Assembly: GCA_025403435.1 (NCBI GenBank)
Contig: CM046345.1
Coordinates: 8,374,235-8,438,234, forward strand
Length of the DNA: 64,000 nt
Direction of reading: 5' to 3'
DNA from: Artocarpus heterophyllus
Taxonomy: Eukaryota; Streptophyta; Magnoliopsida; Rosales; Moraceae
In this document: piece by piece, positions 10,520-21,949 of the stretch
How the letters are laid out: each line of letters opens with the position of its first letter
Position numbering within the stretch: position 1 is the stretch's first letter
Position numbers and translations under genes: made by a program
Notes under the pieces: generated by a model
The model's input: only the letters and a program-made list of their open reading frames with translations
Told to the model about the DNA's origin: nothing
Database searches by the model: none

Positions 10520-13500
10520 TGTGGACTACAAAAAAAAAAAAAGGAGCCAATCAGATCAGCTTCCCCTTCTCTCTCTACTCTCTCTCTCCTCAAACTCAGT
10601 CCAAGATCCGACCTCCATTTCCGACACCTCCTACACCATCGGGAAGATCTCGAGAAGCTGAGTCCGACGGTGTGCCGTGTCACCCATAACTCCACCGGAG
10701 GCGGCCACACGCGCCGGTTGAAGCCGTCGAAACACGTCATCTTTTTGACGTGATTTCAACTCCGTTCGACCTCCGATTGACACCATCTTGGTGTCAACGG
10801 ACTCAGAACGAAGAGACGAAGAGAATGGCATCGATCACCCAGCTCGATTTCAGCTGTAGCAAAATGGCGGAGCTGCCCCATTCCCGCTGTCGTGCCACCA
10901 CCCGATCTTGCCGTCACCGACGTCGTTGATCAACATTGCCCGAACCAAAAGAATCAGAGGGCGATGGGGAGTGAGAAGCACCTTCCAATTTCATGTCACA
11001 GCCGCCGCCTACCGGAGTTTGAAGACCGACGCCGTCCATCGCCGCAACAGCCACCGTCGCCACCGTTCCCGACCCCATGGCCCCAAATTGATTGGGGGAA
11101 AAGACTCAAAGGATCACGTAGAAGCTAATCCCCCAACCAATTTTAGGGGAACTCCGTCGGAGGACCGCGATCGGCCTCCGCCTTTGTGCGTCGTTGTGAG
11201 GAGCTTCAGGCCATCGTTCTATGCAACGGTGTGATGCACCACCGCCACCAACATGCTCAGACCACCATGGGGAACAAAACCCCTAAGCCAATTTAGAGCT
11301 ACCACCGCCGGAGATACAAGATCGGAGCCTCAATTTTTGCTGCCGCCGTCGAGCTTCGATCCGCATGGTTAGAGGTCGAATTGGGTAAAATTGACACCAA
11401 CGGAGCCAATCGCCGTCGGTCAACCGCTGGTCAACACCACTTTGGGTTTTCATGATCCAGACCTCCGATCGATGATCTGAGACCGCCTCCCGACTCATTT
11501 CGATGCTCTGAACACGATGGTGACCTCTGTTTGAGCTAATTCCACTCCAGTGAAAATCATCCAGTGCCGACTGCACGTGGATCGAGGCAACTCAGACTGC
11601 AGTAACAGAGTCCAGAATGATGTTTTCAACAATAATAAATCTCTATGGATCATTCCTAGCCATCCACAGTGGTCCGAGGAGCACTACTGAGAATGCAGCG
11701 TAGACTGTGGATTCAACGAGATGCAACTGGACCCGCACAGCTCGGAGTCCAGGTAAGTAGGAATCTCGCCTACAGTATGAATAGTTTTAAAAATAAATTA
11801 ATTTTAAATATTTTTATAAAATTTATGAAAATACATGATCAGTGATTTGTTACACTGTTACATGTGATGATGCGATGATGTGATGTGTTATGTTATGACA
11901 TGATGTGAAATGTTATGATGAGGATGATATGATTAATGTGTGATGTATGCAATATATAAATTATGTTGTTTAATCACCTCAAGTTAAGTATGATAATGAT
12001 TTACGATTCATGTATGATTATGATTTACGATCATGAATTACGAAATTGTGATGTTATGTAGTGATAAGTCATACTGCATACACACAATAAGACAAGTGAA
12101 ACTTATAAGACAAGTTAAAGGTGTCGTACCAACCTTCCGACCTACGGGGAGGCTCCATGTTAAAGTAATGAATGATCTTGGTGTCGTTGGGACCTCGCGA
12201 ACCCTAACTTCCCAAGACTCGTGCGCAACCGGTACGATCACTTGGGCCCAAAGTAAGAAGATAAGTTACAGCTTAAATAATTGAGCATAAATCAAGTTGA
12301 TAAGCAAGCATAAAATGCTCATGCATATTTTTATTAAAATGATTTTTAATTATGTTTTGCGATGCTAATTTCCTACTTGCTGAGCGAAAGCTCATTTAAG
12401 TATGTTCATGCTGTAGGTAAGAACTGTCAGTGACACTTGATGGGCAGTGGTGAGCGGCGGACGGATGGTGAAGATGGGAATGGATACCGCTCACGTAATG
12501 TAATATTTTCGCATTAGTATTTTACGAATTTATGCATGTTTTATTTTACGAAATTTCGTATGCTTATACTTTACGAAAATTATGTGCATATGAATAAGTA
12601 AATAATTTACGTAATTATGTTTTAAAAACCGAGCTTTTGATTATGCAACCTTGGTCCAGAGGATTTCCAAGTTTAAAGATGTTGCAATAAACGATGCAAC
12701 AAATGCACGAAATTTATAGGAAAGAAAATTATAAGTTTATCTGGAATTACAAAGGATTGTTGGAGTTTTACATTAAGTTAAGAAATGAATTTTATGAACA
12801 TGTTTCTGTGAAATTATTATGAAAGTTTTAAAGAAAAGCTTTAAGAAATTAGTATCTTAAACTTAAAGGTTAAGTTATAAGAAATCATGTTTTGTTTAGT
12901 TTAAGAAGGTTTACCTTTAAGAAAATGATATGATATTTCTAAGATGTTAAAATTATAAGCAACAATATATAATAATTGCTAAGAAAGTTTTAGAGAGCAT
13001 TTAAATGAGATTTTATTTTAATATTTAATTTAAAATTGTCTTGAAAATAGTTTTATCTAAATTGAGAAATGTCTTTAAAGTAATACTTGCTAAATAATTA
13101 CTCTTATGTTTTAAAAGGAAAAGTTCAAGAAAAGTACTATGGTTATGTTTTAAGAAATTAATGTTATGAATTATGTAAAGGATCATGCTTTTAGAATTAT
13201 AACTATGTTAAGACGTAATGCTTATTATTACGTTATTATCATGTTTTAGAATTTTATGTATTAGATTAGGTCTACGCAATATAGTTTTGAGAAATGATTA
13301 TTATGTCTTTTAAGTTTATATATTAAGAATTCTTTATTTATAAGAATTCGTTTGATTGTAAGATTTGAAAAATAGTTATTACTTCCTCTAAGGTTTCACG
13401 TTAAGGATTCCACAGTAAGAATCTATATATATATTGAAAAAAAAATTTATCCCAAATTTCTCTACCTTAATTGTAAGTAAGTTTAAGTTTATGATGATGT

Positions 13501-13544
13501 TTAAGTTAAGTGACGGCCACGTAAAGGTAGGTCGTTACACAGCG

Positions 13545-14912
13545 GGAATTTTAAAAATTTTACATCAGAGTATTTTCCAAAACACAAGTTTGATATGCTA
13601 TATGCATGAATTAACCAGATCTTATTAACCTTTGTATGCCGAAGAACCCTTGCAAAACGTGAAAAGAAGTAACGTTCCAGAAGAGCCTCAACCAACTGGT
13701 CTTCTTTGCTATTCTCTATCCACGATTGGAGTGAGTGTGGGCTCACACGTACAGCTCTTTCACTAGGTGACTCTCCTTCCAACCAATCAAGAGAACCCAA
13801 AGCAAGTGTTCGTGATTTGTGAATAAAAGCTCTCAGGAAGTTTTCAGATTCTCACTAGCAGAGTATCACTCTTAATCTCTCAATTGATCTAAACAACTTG
13901 TGTGACTTACCCCTACTTATAGAGGTTGGGTCTAGGGTCACTTCTTATTAAATTAGGTCTCAAAAATTCAAATCAGAATCAAATTCAGATCAATATCGGA
14001 TGAAATCTACGTGAAAACGCGTGATTTTTTATTCGCGCATAGGCAAGCCGATCTGCTTAACCAGTAGGCCGAACTTGAGGATCGGCATGCCGAACTGTCG
14101 AAAAAAAATCTCAGCAAATTTTTTTTTTCCACTCGATATTCTATAGGATAAAGGTTTCAATTTTAATTCAAATAACCCAATAGAAAAGTTATCTAATTAA
14201 AACAACTTTATCTAGATAATCTCTAAGAAAACAAATAAATTCTCAATAATTCTACAAGTTTATCTTGATCTAATTTATCCAAAAATCAAATTAACCGATA
14301 AACAGACAAGAATTATTCGATCCTTACAATTCAACAAGTTTATCTTGAATTAATTTTTATCACAAAATTAATTCAACCGATAATCAGACAAGAATTATTT
14401 GATTCTTCCAAATTTCAACCAATCTAATAAATCCGACATAAGTTACCAATTATTAGAAAAACACGCCGTATCGTTACAGGATGTTGTGAGCTAGCAAAGG
14501 GGACCAAATGGACTTATATAGTTCAAGCTCCTGATAATTACGAAACCTAATATCCCAGATATACATTCATAATTATCAACTCCAACGTTACTCCACTAAA
14601 GGCTTGGAGTTGCACTCTCGAACTACATAGAATTACGAAGCCCGTATAGCTAAGTCTCCATGACATATCATAGTGCATCGTATCCCCATATGATAATCCA
14701 TAATGGGCTTAAGGACAAGTTCTATCTTACCTTCCCGATTATTTTTATCTTACGTTTCATTATCTCACCATTAGAAAACTTACCATCCAAAGACAATATA
14801 CCATCTGGTTACACCTATGTATCCAAATGATTGAGTGTTTTAGTTTTCTAATTGCAGGATAACGCATATAAGAAGATATCATTACTCCTAAAGAGGAGCT
14901 ATGGATTCCATA
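13545..14912 (-). mobile_element. 5' LTR of the minus-strand Copia element, main part, truncated
   Basis: This is the continuation of the LTR split at 8240. It is the reverse complement of most of the plus-oriented LTR at 1740-5136: 13545-14600 matches 4099-5136, and 14605-14912 matches 2360-2670. Similarity stops at 14912, about 590 bp short of the full LTR judged from the other copy, so the outer end is deleted. A TCGGCATGCCGA palindrome lies at 14082. Apparent small reading frames here are not genes. Confidence 0.8.
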
Positions 14913-17431
14913 ACAATATTATAATCATTTTCTATTTAATTTTATAGTATAAAACATGAAAATTATTATGTAATTTCATCCATAAATATTACATGTGGTC
15001 AATTTTCCATGTGAGAGGTCTTCATCAAAAGCCATGCATCTTCAAATTTCAGTACCAACCGAGGTTATGGGGATATCTTCCCTCTTATATCAAACATCAA
15101 ATTAGTGATGGAGATGGAAAGTACACATTTAATTTGGTCCGCACATTATGAGTGCATCAAAATATCTGTAACATTATCAAGGTGTTTGAATTTTAATTAC
15201 AACAGTAAATAGTGAAAAGTTTTTAACAGCTATAATAAAAAAATTATTACAATTTTAAACTTGAAACATCTATTAGAACTAAAGTTTCAAATTAAAGCTA
15301 TATTAGGACTATCACACAAAAAAAAAAAAAAAAAATTGACATCCAGAATTATTGGTGCTCAAATATATAAATATTAATGTTACATGACAAAATGGAATCA
15401 AGCGAATCCATTAAGCGTGTTTTGGGGTTGAGTGGAAAAATCTATGATCTGTAATCTATCTATAAATCTATTATCCATAAATAGAAATGTGAGTTTGTTA
15501 TACCGTAGCTTTCACTCACAAATCAACTGTACAAAGCCTTTGTCATTATGTCTTCCTCCGCCCCTTAATTTGTCCCTTTCTGCAAGAGTTTTCTCCTAGA
15601 TTTTTCATTTATAGGGTTTTAGTTAAAACAAATTTTTGTTAAAAATATTGTGAAATGTGAGAGTTTTACACTAGAGTAATATTTTACTTTTTATTATAGC
15701 AACTGAGGGCTTTACATTATTTGTTGGTTAGAACTTTCTAACGGAGAGCCAAACACCCCATCCTATTAACTTTCCCCTTCTCTCCTTTTGCTTAGAAGAT
15801 CTTAATTTTAAGTGCCATAAATGGTTGTAGCATAACAGTGAGAGCGCATCACTCCATCATTCTCTCTCTTGTTCATTAAAGATTAAAAACATTGTAGAAT
15901 ATGAAAACTTTACAATGTAATAATATTTTGTTTTTTATTGTAACAACATAAAACTTTATATTATTTATTAGTTAGAACTTGGCTCTGACTAAAAACCAAA
16001 CACCCTATTAATTTTCCCTCGTTTCTCCTTTCGCTTATAATCTTAATTTTAAGTACCATAAGCAGTAGTAGCATAACGGTGAGAGCACATCACTCCATCG
16101 TTCTCCCTCCTTTTCATCAAAGGTTCGATGGTTTTTTTTTAATTTTTAAAAATACACTCTATATGCCCTCCTTTTCAATATTGTCCCTCCCAGGATACAA
16201 ACTGGGAGGCTCTAACCCTACCCACCCCAGTTCTTGGGGTATTTGATGTGCATGAATTTTTGAGGTAAAAATTAAACATTTTGGCCAATTTAGAGGGTGA
16301 TAAACCGAATGGCCTAATCTAATAAGAAGCTCAATAGCAGCCAAATCTATTATTAAATATTTTTCTTCATGCCCTATTTACCCTATTTATTGTGTGCCAT
16401 TTTAAGTATGCAATTTTAATTCTTTGATTATCGTACTATTGTAAATTCCTATTTCAGATTGACAATTACGTTTTTTTTCCTTCGGTCAATCAATTATATT
16501 TTCCTTTGTATAGATTTGAATTAAACAAATATCACTTCTCTCCCTATTCTCATTCGCTTTATTATAGGCTGTTCTTCCCTTTTTTCTGAAAAAAATTCAA
16601 CTCCATTTTTGTCATGCATTTAGTAGCTTTATGAATTATATAACTTTCCTATTGAGATATAATCATATGGTCTACTTTTACAACTCATACAAGTAAATAA
16701 ATTATGTGATTATTACAAAGTGATAACCTCATAGTTAGGTCATCAAATATTTAAATTTTTTAGTCATTAAAATGCATCTTATTTAAATCATACACCTTGT
16801 TTACAATTTATACACTATTTTTTTAATGTGATTATCAATTTTCATTGTCGCTAAAACTTATTGTCTAAAAGTTATAGTCATTGATCTTTATATGAGGTAA
16901 TTACCTATACCTACCAAATATGATCAGTAAAACAACATAATATCTCAATCATTTAAAAAAAAAAAAAACTATATATTTCACCCATTTTTGAGAATTGTTG
17001 ACGAAAACGCAAACTTATCCACACTCAATTGCACTTTCTATCTCTTTCCTAAAATTTGCACTATTCCAAAATCCCTTATCCAAACCATAGGCATTGAATT
17101 GGACCAAGTCCAAGGACTTTGGTGTAGATGCAATGTATGGTTGGTTTGTGTCCATATCCAAAGGTCAAAGCTTTAGAAGACTTCCAAATTTTCATTTTCT
17201 TTTCTCTCTGATGTCGTCATAGAGTTTGTAATGCTCAGAGATTCAAAACAGCAAAATATTGCATTATTAGAATTCAAGATACAACTATAATCTCAGCAGA
17301 AATCTTAGCTATAGCCAAAAATCTTTTGCCACAAGAGGAGATGGCCCAACTTTCTTTGCGTGATGACAAAGAGAAAGAGTATTCATTATTAAAAGAGAGA
17401 TCTTGGAGATATAAAGGAGCTACGAGTCTTT
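14913..17431. other. intergenic spacer and ALDH2B 3' region
   Basis: AT-rich spacer between the retroelement stack and the aldehyde dehydrogenase gene. The only structure I see is the diverged tandem duplication at 15647-16126 and poly-A/T tracts near 15317 and 16957. The last 200 bp (from about 17230) presumably holds the ALDH2B 3' UTR on the minus strand; I cannot place its poly(A) site. Confidence 0.7.
15647..16126. repeat. diverged two-copy tandem duplication, about 244-bp unit
   Basis: The sequence from attgtgaaatgtgagag (15647) is repeated from attgtagaatatgaaaac (15891). The copies share landmarks in order: the poly-T/attgtaaca stretch, gttagaactt, ccaaacacccta, cttaattttaagtrccataa, and gtgagagcrcatcactccatc. 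By eye the copies are about 75-80% identical with small indels. I see no coding content and the origin is unknown. Confidence 0.8.
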
Positions 17432-20400
17432 TTACAACCACGCCGGATTCTTCAAAGGAGTGACAACAGCCTTCACCTGCAAGTAGTTGCTAAGGCCGTA
17501 AACACCCTTTTCCCTGCCTATACCACTCATCTTGTACCCTCCAAATGGGATTGCAGCATCGAAAACATCGAAGCAATTCACCCACACGGTTCCAGCTCTC
17601 AACGCCCTTGTCAGGGTGTTGGCAGTGTCGATGTTCTGGGTGAAAACCCCAGCAGCCAATCCGTATGGGCTTGCATTGGCCCTTTTTATTACTTCATCAA
17701 GTTCCCTGACAAAAAATGGAAAAATTCAGAGGAAAACGTGATAAATTTGCTCCTACTTAACCATACCAAGAGAAAAGAATGTGATCTTGTTTCAAAGATG
17801 GATCATTTTGTTCATTCCAAAAGGAGTTGAGGTTTGTTTTAGCTTACTTGAATTTCAAGATTGATTGCACTGGTCCAAAAATCTCTTCTTGTGCTATCAA
17901 CATATTATCCTGATTGTTCAAAAAAGGAAGAATTACGATAAATCGAATGCTTTTCATGCGTGTTGCGAGAAGCAGTTATTCAAGTTGGACAACAAACGTA
18001 TATTACCTCAACATTTGAGAAAACAGTTGGCTGAATGAAGTACCCTTTGGAGCCAATTCTGTCGCCTCCACACTCAAGGGTAGCATTGCTTTCAATGCCT
18101 AATCTTATGTACTTCAGGATCTTCTCAAACTGCTGTGAATCGATCTACAAGTTTCATTAAGTTAAGATAAAAGGAATACTCAAAGATGGCTAGAAATTTT
18201 CCAATTATCCCAAACTATATCCAAGAGAGAGCATACCTGTGGCCCTTGTTCAACACCCTTCTTGAAAGGATCACCCACACTGCGTCTAAGAGCTCGTGCC
18301 TTTGCTTTTTCAATAAACTCGTCGTATACACGTTCGTGCACGTAGGTGCGAGAGCCAGCACAGCAACATTGCCCCTGCAGAGAAGCAGGCACATTTCAAA
18401 TAAGAGCATGTACTTGATAACCATACACACTGAACTGAGACCGTTGGAGAGTTGATTGAACAAGTTACAAACCTGATTAAAGAACAAAGCAGAATGGGCA
18501 AGCTCCACAGCCTTGTCAATGTCAGCGTCCTCACAAACGATAAATGGTGATTTCCCTCCCAGCTCCAGTGTCACTGGCTTTAGATTGCTTCTTGCAGCCA
18601 GTTCGAGAACAATTTTACCTGTTCTAGTTGATCCAGTGAAAGCTAGCTGCAAAGGAAGTGACAATGATTTATAAGTGGCCAACGTCTTGGAATTAATAAT
18701 ATTAAAATTTGTATTAACAAATTCTAGTACTTAATGGCCCATTTGCTTAATAGGTTCGAACAAAAATTTAAATTTGTTCAAATTTTTGTGAGAGAAGACA
18801 TTGTATTAAAAAAAATTTGAACCAAAAAATCTATGAAACAGACAAGGGGTGAGTAACTTTAAAAAAGTACGCAGAACACTGAAGCATAGCCTAAATCAGA
18901 ATTGTTATTAGCCTAGAACATTGTAGTCCAAACATTCAGAACAGGAGGGATAAATTCTTGCAAAATTGCTTGAAAAAAGCGATGCAAACACCATTTTATA
19001 TGCTCTTTTAAAGTACCTTGTCCACGTCCATGTGGCTTGCGAGAGCTGCACCAGCAGTTGGTCCATAGCCAGAAACTATGTTTAATACACCAGGAAGAAG
19101 ACCAGCCTGCCACGACGGATGGTAATTAGACTACAAAGACAAACTCGTAGCCAAAAGAAAAGGACAAAAAATGCTCAACAAATTCTATATAACAAAAACT
19201 GAAAAACAAGATAAATAAATTAGAAGAAATACAAATCAGTGGCCTCTTTACACAAACTGATGAGTTAATCCAAAAACTATGTATCGACAAGAAGTATAGA
19301 CGCAATCATCATGTCAATCAAACAATTCGGCTTCTCCAAACGCTAATAATGAGACCACCAAGCTTTAGTGTTAAGATCATGAAAGTCTATGATTAGTTGG
19401 TTCAAGTAGATCAATTTTGATCTTAAGAAAGTGATTACAGAAGAATCTAACTAAACCTCACCTCAAGGAATAGCTTTCCTGCTAAGAGAGCAGTCAAAGG
19501 GGTTTGCTCAGCGGTCTTCAGGACAATAGTATTGCCACATGCTAAAGCAGGTCCAACCTTCCAACCAAACATGAGAAGGGGGAAGTTCCACGGAATTATC
19601 TGACCTGCAACACCAATTGGTTCATGCAGCGTCTGCACATGATGATTACCATCCGCAGGAACAGTTAGTCCATGGATTTTGTCAGCCCATCCTGCAAAGT
19701 ACAAGCAAGATAATCATTGGCAAAAGAGCCAACATAACAAAGACAACCAAAAGCGAACAATGCAAGTATTCTCTCTAACCCGCATAGTAGCGAAACAGGC
19801 GCGCCAGCATTGCTACCTCGGCCATGGCAGCCTGTTCATAAGGCTTCCCATTGTTCCATGTTTCTAGAGCTGCAATCTCATCATTATGCTTCTCAACCAA
19901 ATCCGCAAAGCGCAAGAGTATCCGTGATCTTTCCTGAAATTTAAGCATGGGTAAAAAAATGTACTACCTTTAACATAAAATAATTCACATTTTATGCCAC
20001 AAACAAAACCACTTTAAAGACTAAAGATGCTAATGAAATGAATCAAAGTTTCTCACATAAGGAGTCATCTTTGGCCATGGTCCTTCATCAAATGCCTTGC
20101 GAGCAGCCGCAACCGCACGGTTTACATCTTCTGCGTCGCACTCCGCGACATGAGCAATCACCTCCTCGGTGCGAGGATCATATGTTGGAAATGTTTTTCC
20201 TGAGAACAACGTATTCTAACAATTAATAGCGCGTTTGTTTCAAGTGTTGGAATAAGAAAAATATGGATTCTAACCCTTTTTGCTATAACATTTTCTCGCA
20301 CAAAATTCAAACAAAGTTAAATTTATATTAAAATTTTCGGTTCAAAACATGTACCAAATGGGATATAAATTTCCAGTTTATCTTGGGTGGAGGGATTTTT

Positions 20401-21741
20401 AAAAAGGGCTTCCTGGGAAAAATTTTTTTGGGAAATGGTTCCCTTTTTTTTGACAATTTTTGACAAAAAAAAAAGACTTTTTAGACATCAAAATGGTTTT
20501 TTTTTTTTTTTTCATCCTGTTGAGGTTTCTTATCCTGTTACAGTTATTTTCTTTATTTTTTTTAAAAAATACTGAGACAATTTATCGCATAAATGTTTTT
20601 TGATTACCTTTCGTCAAAATCTCCATCTTGGGTTCTTCACAAAAAACAAGTCTTACACTATAATATGTAAAATGGTGGTCTAACAGAACATTGATTTCCG
20701 TTGATGTAAGACAGACGTAAAGAAAAAAAAAAAAAAACAAACAAGCATTGGTCTACAATAAATAATTGCATAGTACAAGAATTCTATATTCTCTTTAAGG
20801 GAAAACGAAAAGGCATTATTAATACCAGATGCAGCATCCACAAAATGGCCATTAATGAGGCTCTTGGTAAAAGCAATTTCCACAGGTGGAGTTATCAATT
20901 CTTCAGCTGCTGCCGAAGTGCTAAACCTTGTAATACTGTTTCCACTGACAGAACCTCCTAAAGATTACGTTTTTATAACAGGAAAAGGAAAAAAGTTATC
21001 ACTTATTGAATATACTGTGAAAAACATACTCAAGAACTAAAGCTATAAAAATCGCCATAATTTTGTCGGACAATTTAAAATGAGCATTCTAATATTCTAT
21101 TAAGACCATTCTTTAAGATGAGAGAAACCCATAATCCAAAAAAAAAAGTGAAAAAACTATTGACCAACAAATTTGTGCATAGATGTTTAAAAGTCTCTGT
21201 TTGGCTACAGAGAAAACCCCAATCCAAGCAAGAAAAAAGTTCCACTTTCATCATTTGTTGGCAATTTCAAGAGAGAAGATTGGAGTGAACTTGTCTAAAA
21301 TCCTCTTCCTTTTTTCACATGTGAATAAACAGGGGCAAACGAAGCCAGCTTTTAAATAGTAGTTCTTAAAGAAGACATTTTTTCAACTGAAAAAACAAAA
21401 ACCCAGAATCAAAATCCAATGAAAACACATTTTTCCAACCGAAAAGAGACAGAATCAATCCCAAACACTGGCTATACAAAAACCCAGAAACACAAAAGTC
21501 AGAAAAAAGAAAGAAGAAAAACAGATTCTGGAAAATAACATGATTATCATAACAGAGAAACAAGAAAGACCAGAAAGGTAAAACAACAAAACCAGAAAGA
21601 GGTAGACAGAGAAAGATGATAAAAGGTTAAAATGATGAGGTGGTGGTTACCAAGAGAACGAAGCAGATTAAAAGAACCCAAATAAGAAGAAGAAGAAGAA
21701 ACAGAGCGAGAGAGCAACTGGGAAATCCTCCGAGCAGCCAT
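17432..21741 (-). CDS. ALDH2B4: mitochondrial NAD-dependent aldehyde dehydrogenase, family 2B
   Basis: It oxidises aldehydes such as acetaldehyde to acids with NAD+ in the mitochondrial matrix; plant ALDH2B enzymes feed the pyruvate dehydrogenase bypass and detoxify lipid aldehydes. There are eleven exons, all GT-AG and in phase: 21741-21651, 20957-20826, 20199-20057, 19933-19780, 19691-19462, 19106-19017, 18646-18473, 18374-18237, 18144-18007, 17909-17848, 17705-17432, giving 541 aa, the usual length. Residues 1 to about 45 are Ser/Arg-rich without acids ([14 protein letters not shown]), a mitochondrial presequence. Catalytic residues are present: Asn209 in PWNFP, the NAD-loop GSTRTG (285-290), general base Glu308 in LELGGK, and nucleophile Cys342 in GQCCCAGS. 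The spacings match human ALDH2 (N169, E268, C302). No defects are seen. The choice between 2B4 and 2B7 is uncertain, so the symbol is a family-level call. Confidence 0.95.
21098..21403. repeat. ALDH2B intron 1 segment duplicated at 25342-25662
   Basis: About 306 bp of the first ALDH2B intron (20958-21650) recur upstream of the gene in the same orientation. Both begin ctattaagacc and end around aactgaaaaaacaaaaacc. Identity by eye is roughly 85%, with a longer poly-A in the upstream copy. Either it is a dispersed repeat or a fragment of the ALDH2B 5' region was duplicated. Confidence 0.85.
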
Positions 21742-21788
21742 GGGTAAAGGGAAATCTGAAAACGCCTACTTTTTGTTTTGATTGTATT

Positions 21789-21789
<1 letters not shown>

Positions 21790-21819
<30 letters not shown>

Positions 21820-21822
21820 AAA
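21790..21822. repeat. (GAAA)n microsatellite in the ALDH2B 5' UTR
   Basis: There are eight AAAG/GAAA units, pyrimidine-rich (TTTC)n on the coding strand, lying 50-80 bp upstream of the ALDH2B start codon and downstream of its TATA-like box. The repeat would be in the 5' UTR and is likely length-polymorphic. Confidence 0.9.
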
Positions 21823-21926
21823 CCGTCTCCCCTGCTTCGGTGGAGCACAAAAAGACAGCTCCTAGTTTATCTCCCTCTCTGTGCCTCTGTTTGCGTGTGT
21901 GAGGGCTCTTTTCTCCTTTGTCGTTC

Positions 21927-21933
21927 TTTTATA
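21927..21933 (-). promoter_or_regulatory. putative TATA box of ALDH2B
   Basis: TATAAAA on the minus strand (context GGTATAAAAGAAC), about 190 bp upstream of the ATG. It predicts transcription starting near 21895-21900 and a 150-160-bp leader containing the TTTC repeat. A GC-rich GGGCGGGAC lies just upstream at about 21955. Confidence 0.55.
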
Positions 21934-21949
21934 CCAAGCGGAAAGAAAC

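Larger units (their letters stand above)
8241..13539 (+). mobile_element. 5.3-kb LTR-like unit, probable solo LTR of a long-LTR (Del/Tekay-like?) retroelement
   Basis: The unit starts TGTAATGACC and ends GGTCGTTACA, a near-perfect inverted terminus. It is flanked by CAGCG at 8236-8240 and 13540-13544, splitting a Copia LTR. A 5-bp duplication and TG...CA ends indicate an LTR element. There is no gag/pol and no internal second LTR, so a solo LTR of about 4.5 kb plus a nested hAT-type unit (8716-9539) is the simplest reading. It holds a TATA box (10512-10519), a GC-rich segment (10560-11740), and a consensus splice donor in CAGGTAAGTAGGAATCTC (11750). Another block, CCTACTTGCTGAGCGAAAGC (12372), also occurs in the relic at 34575-34992. 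Assignment to chromoviral Del/Tekay is inference. Confidence 0.75.

Noticed and set aside
10428..11576. Several overlapping frames of 66-108 codons on both strands in a GC-rich patch
   Set aside because: They overlap each other in many frames, show no domains, and lie inside the TSD-bounded 8241-13539 LTR. The patch is GC-rich leader sequence, not exons.
18186..20226. Plus-strand and alternative minus-strand frames overlapping the aldehyde dehydrogenase exons
   Set aside because: They are complements or intron read-throughs of real exons; the spliced minus-strand model explains the coding signal completely.
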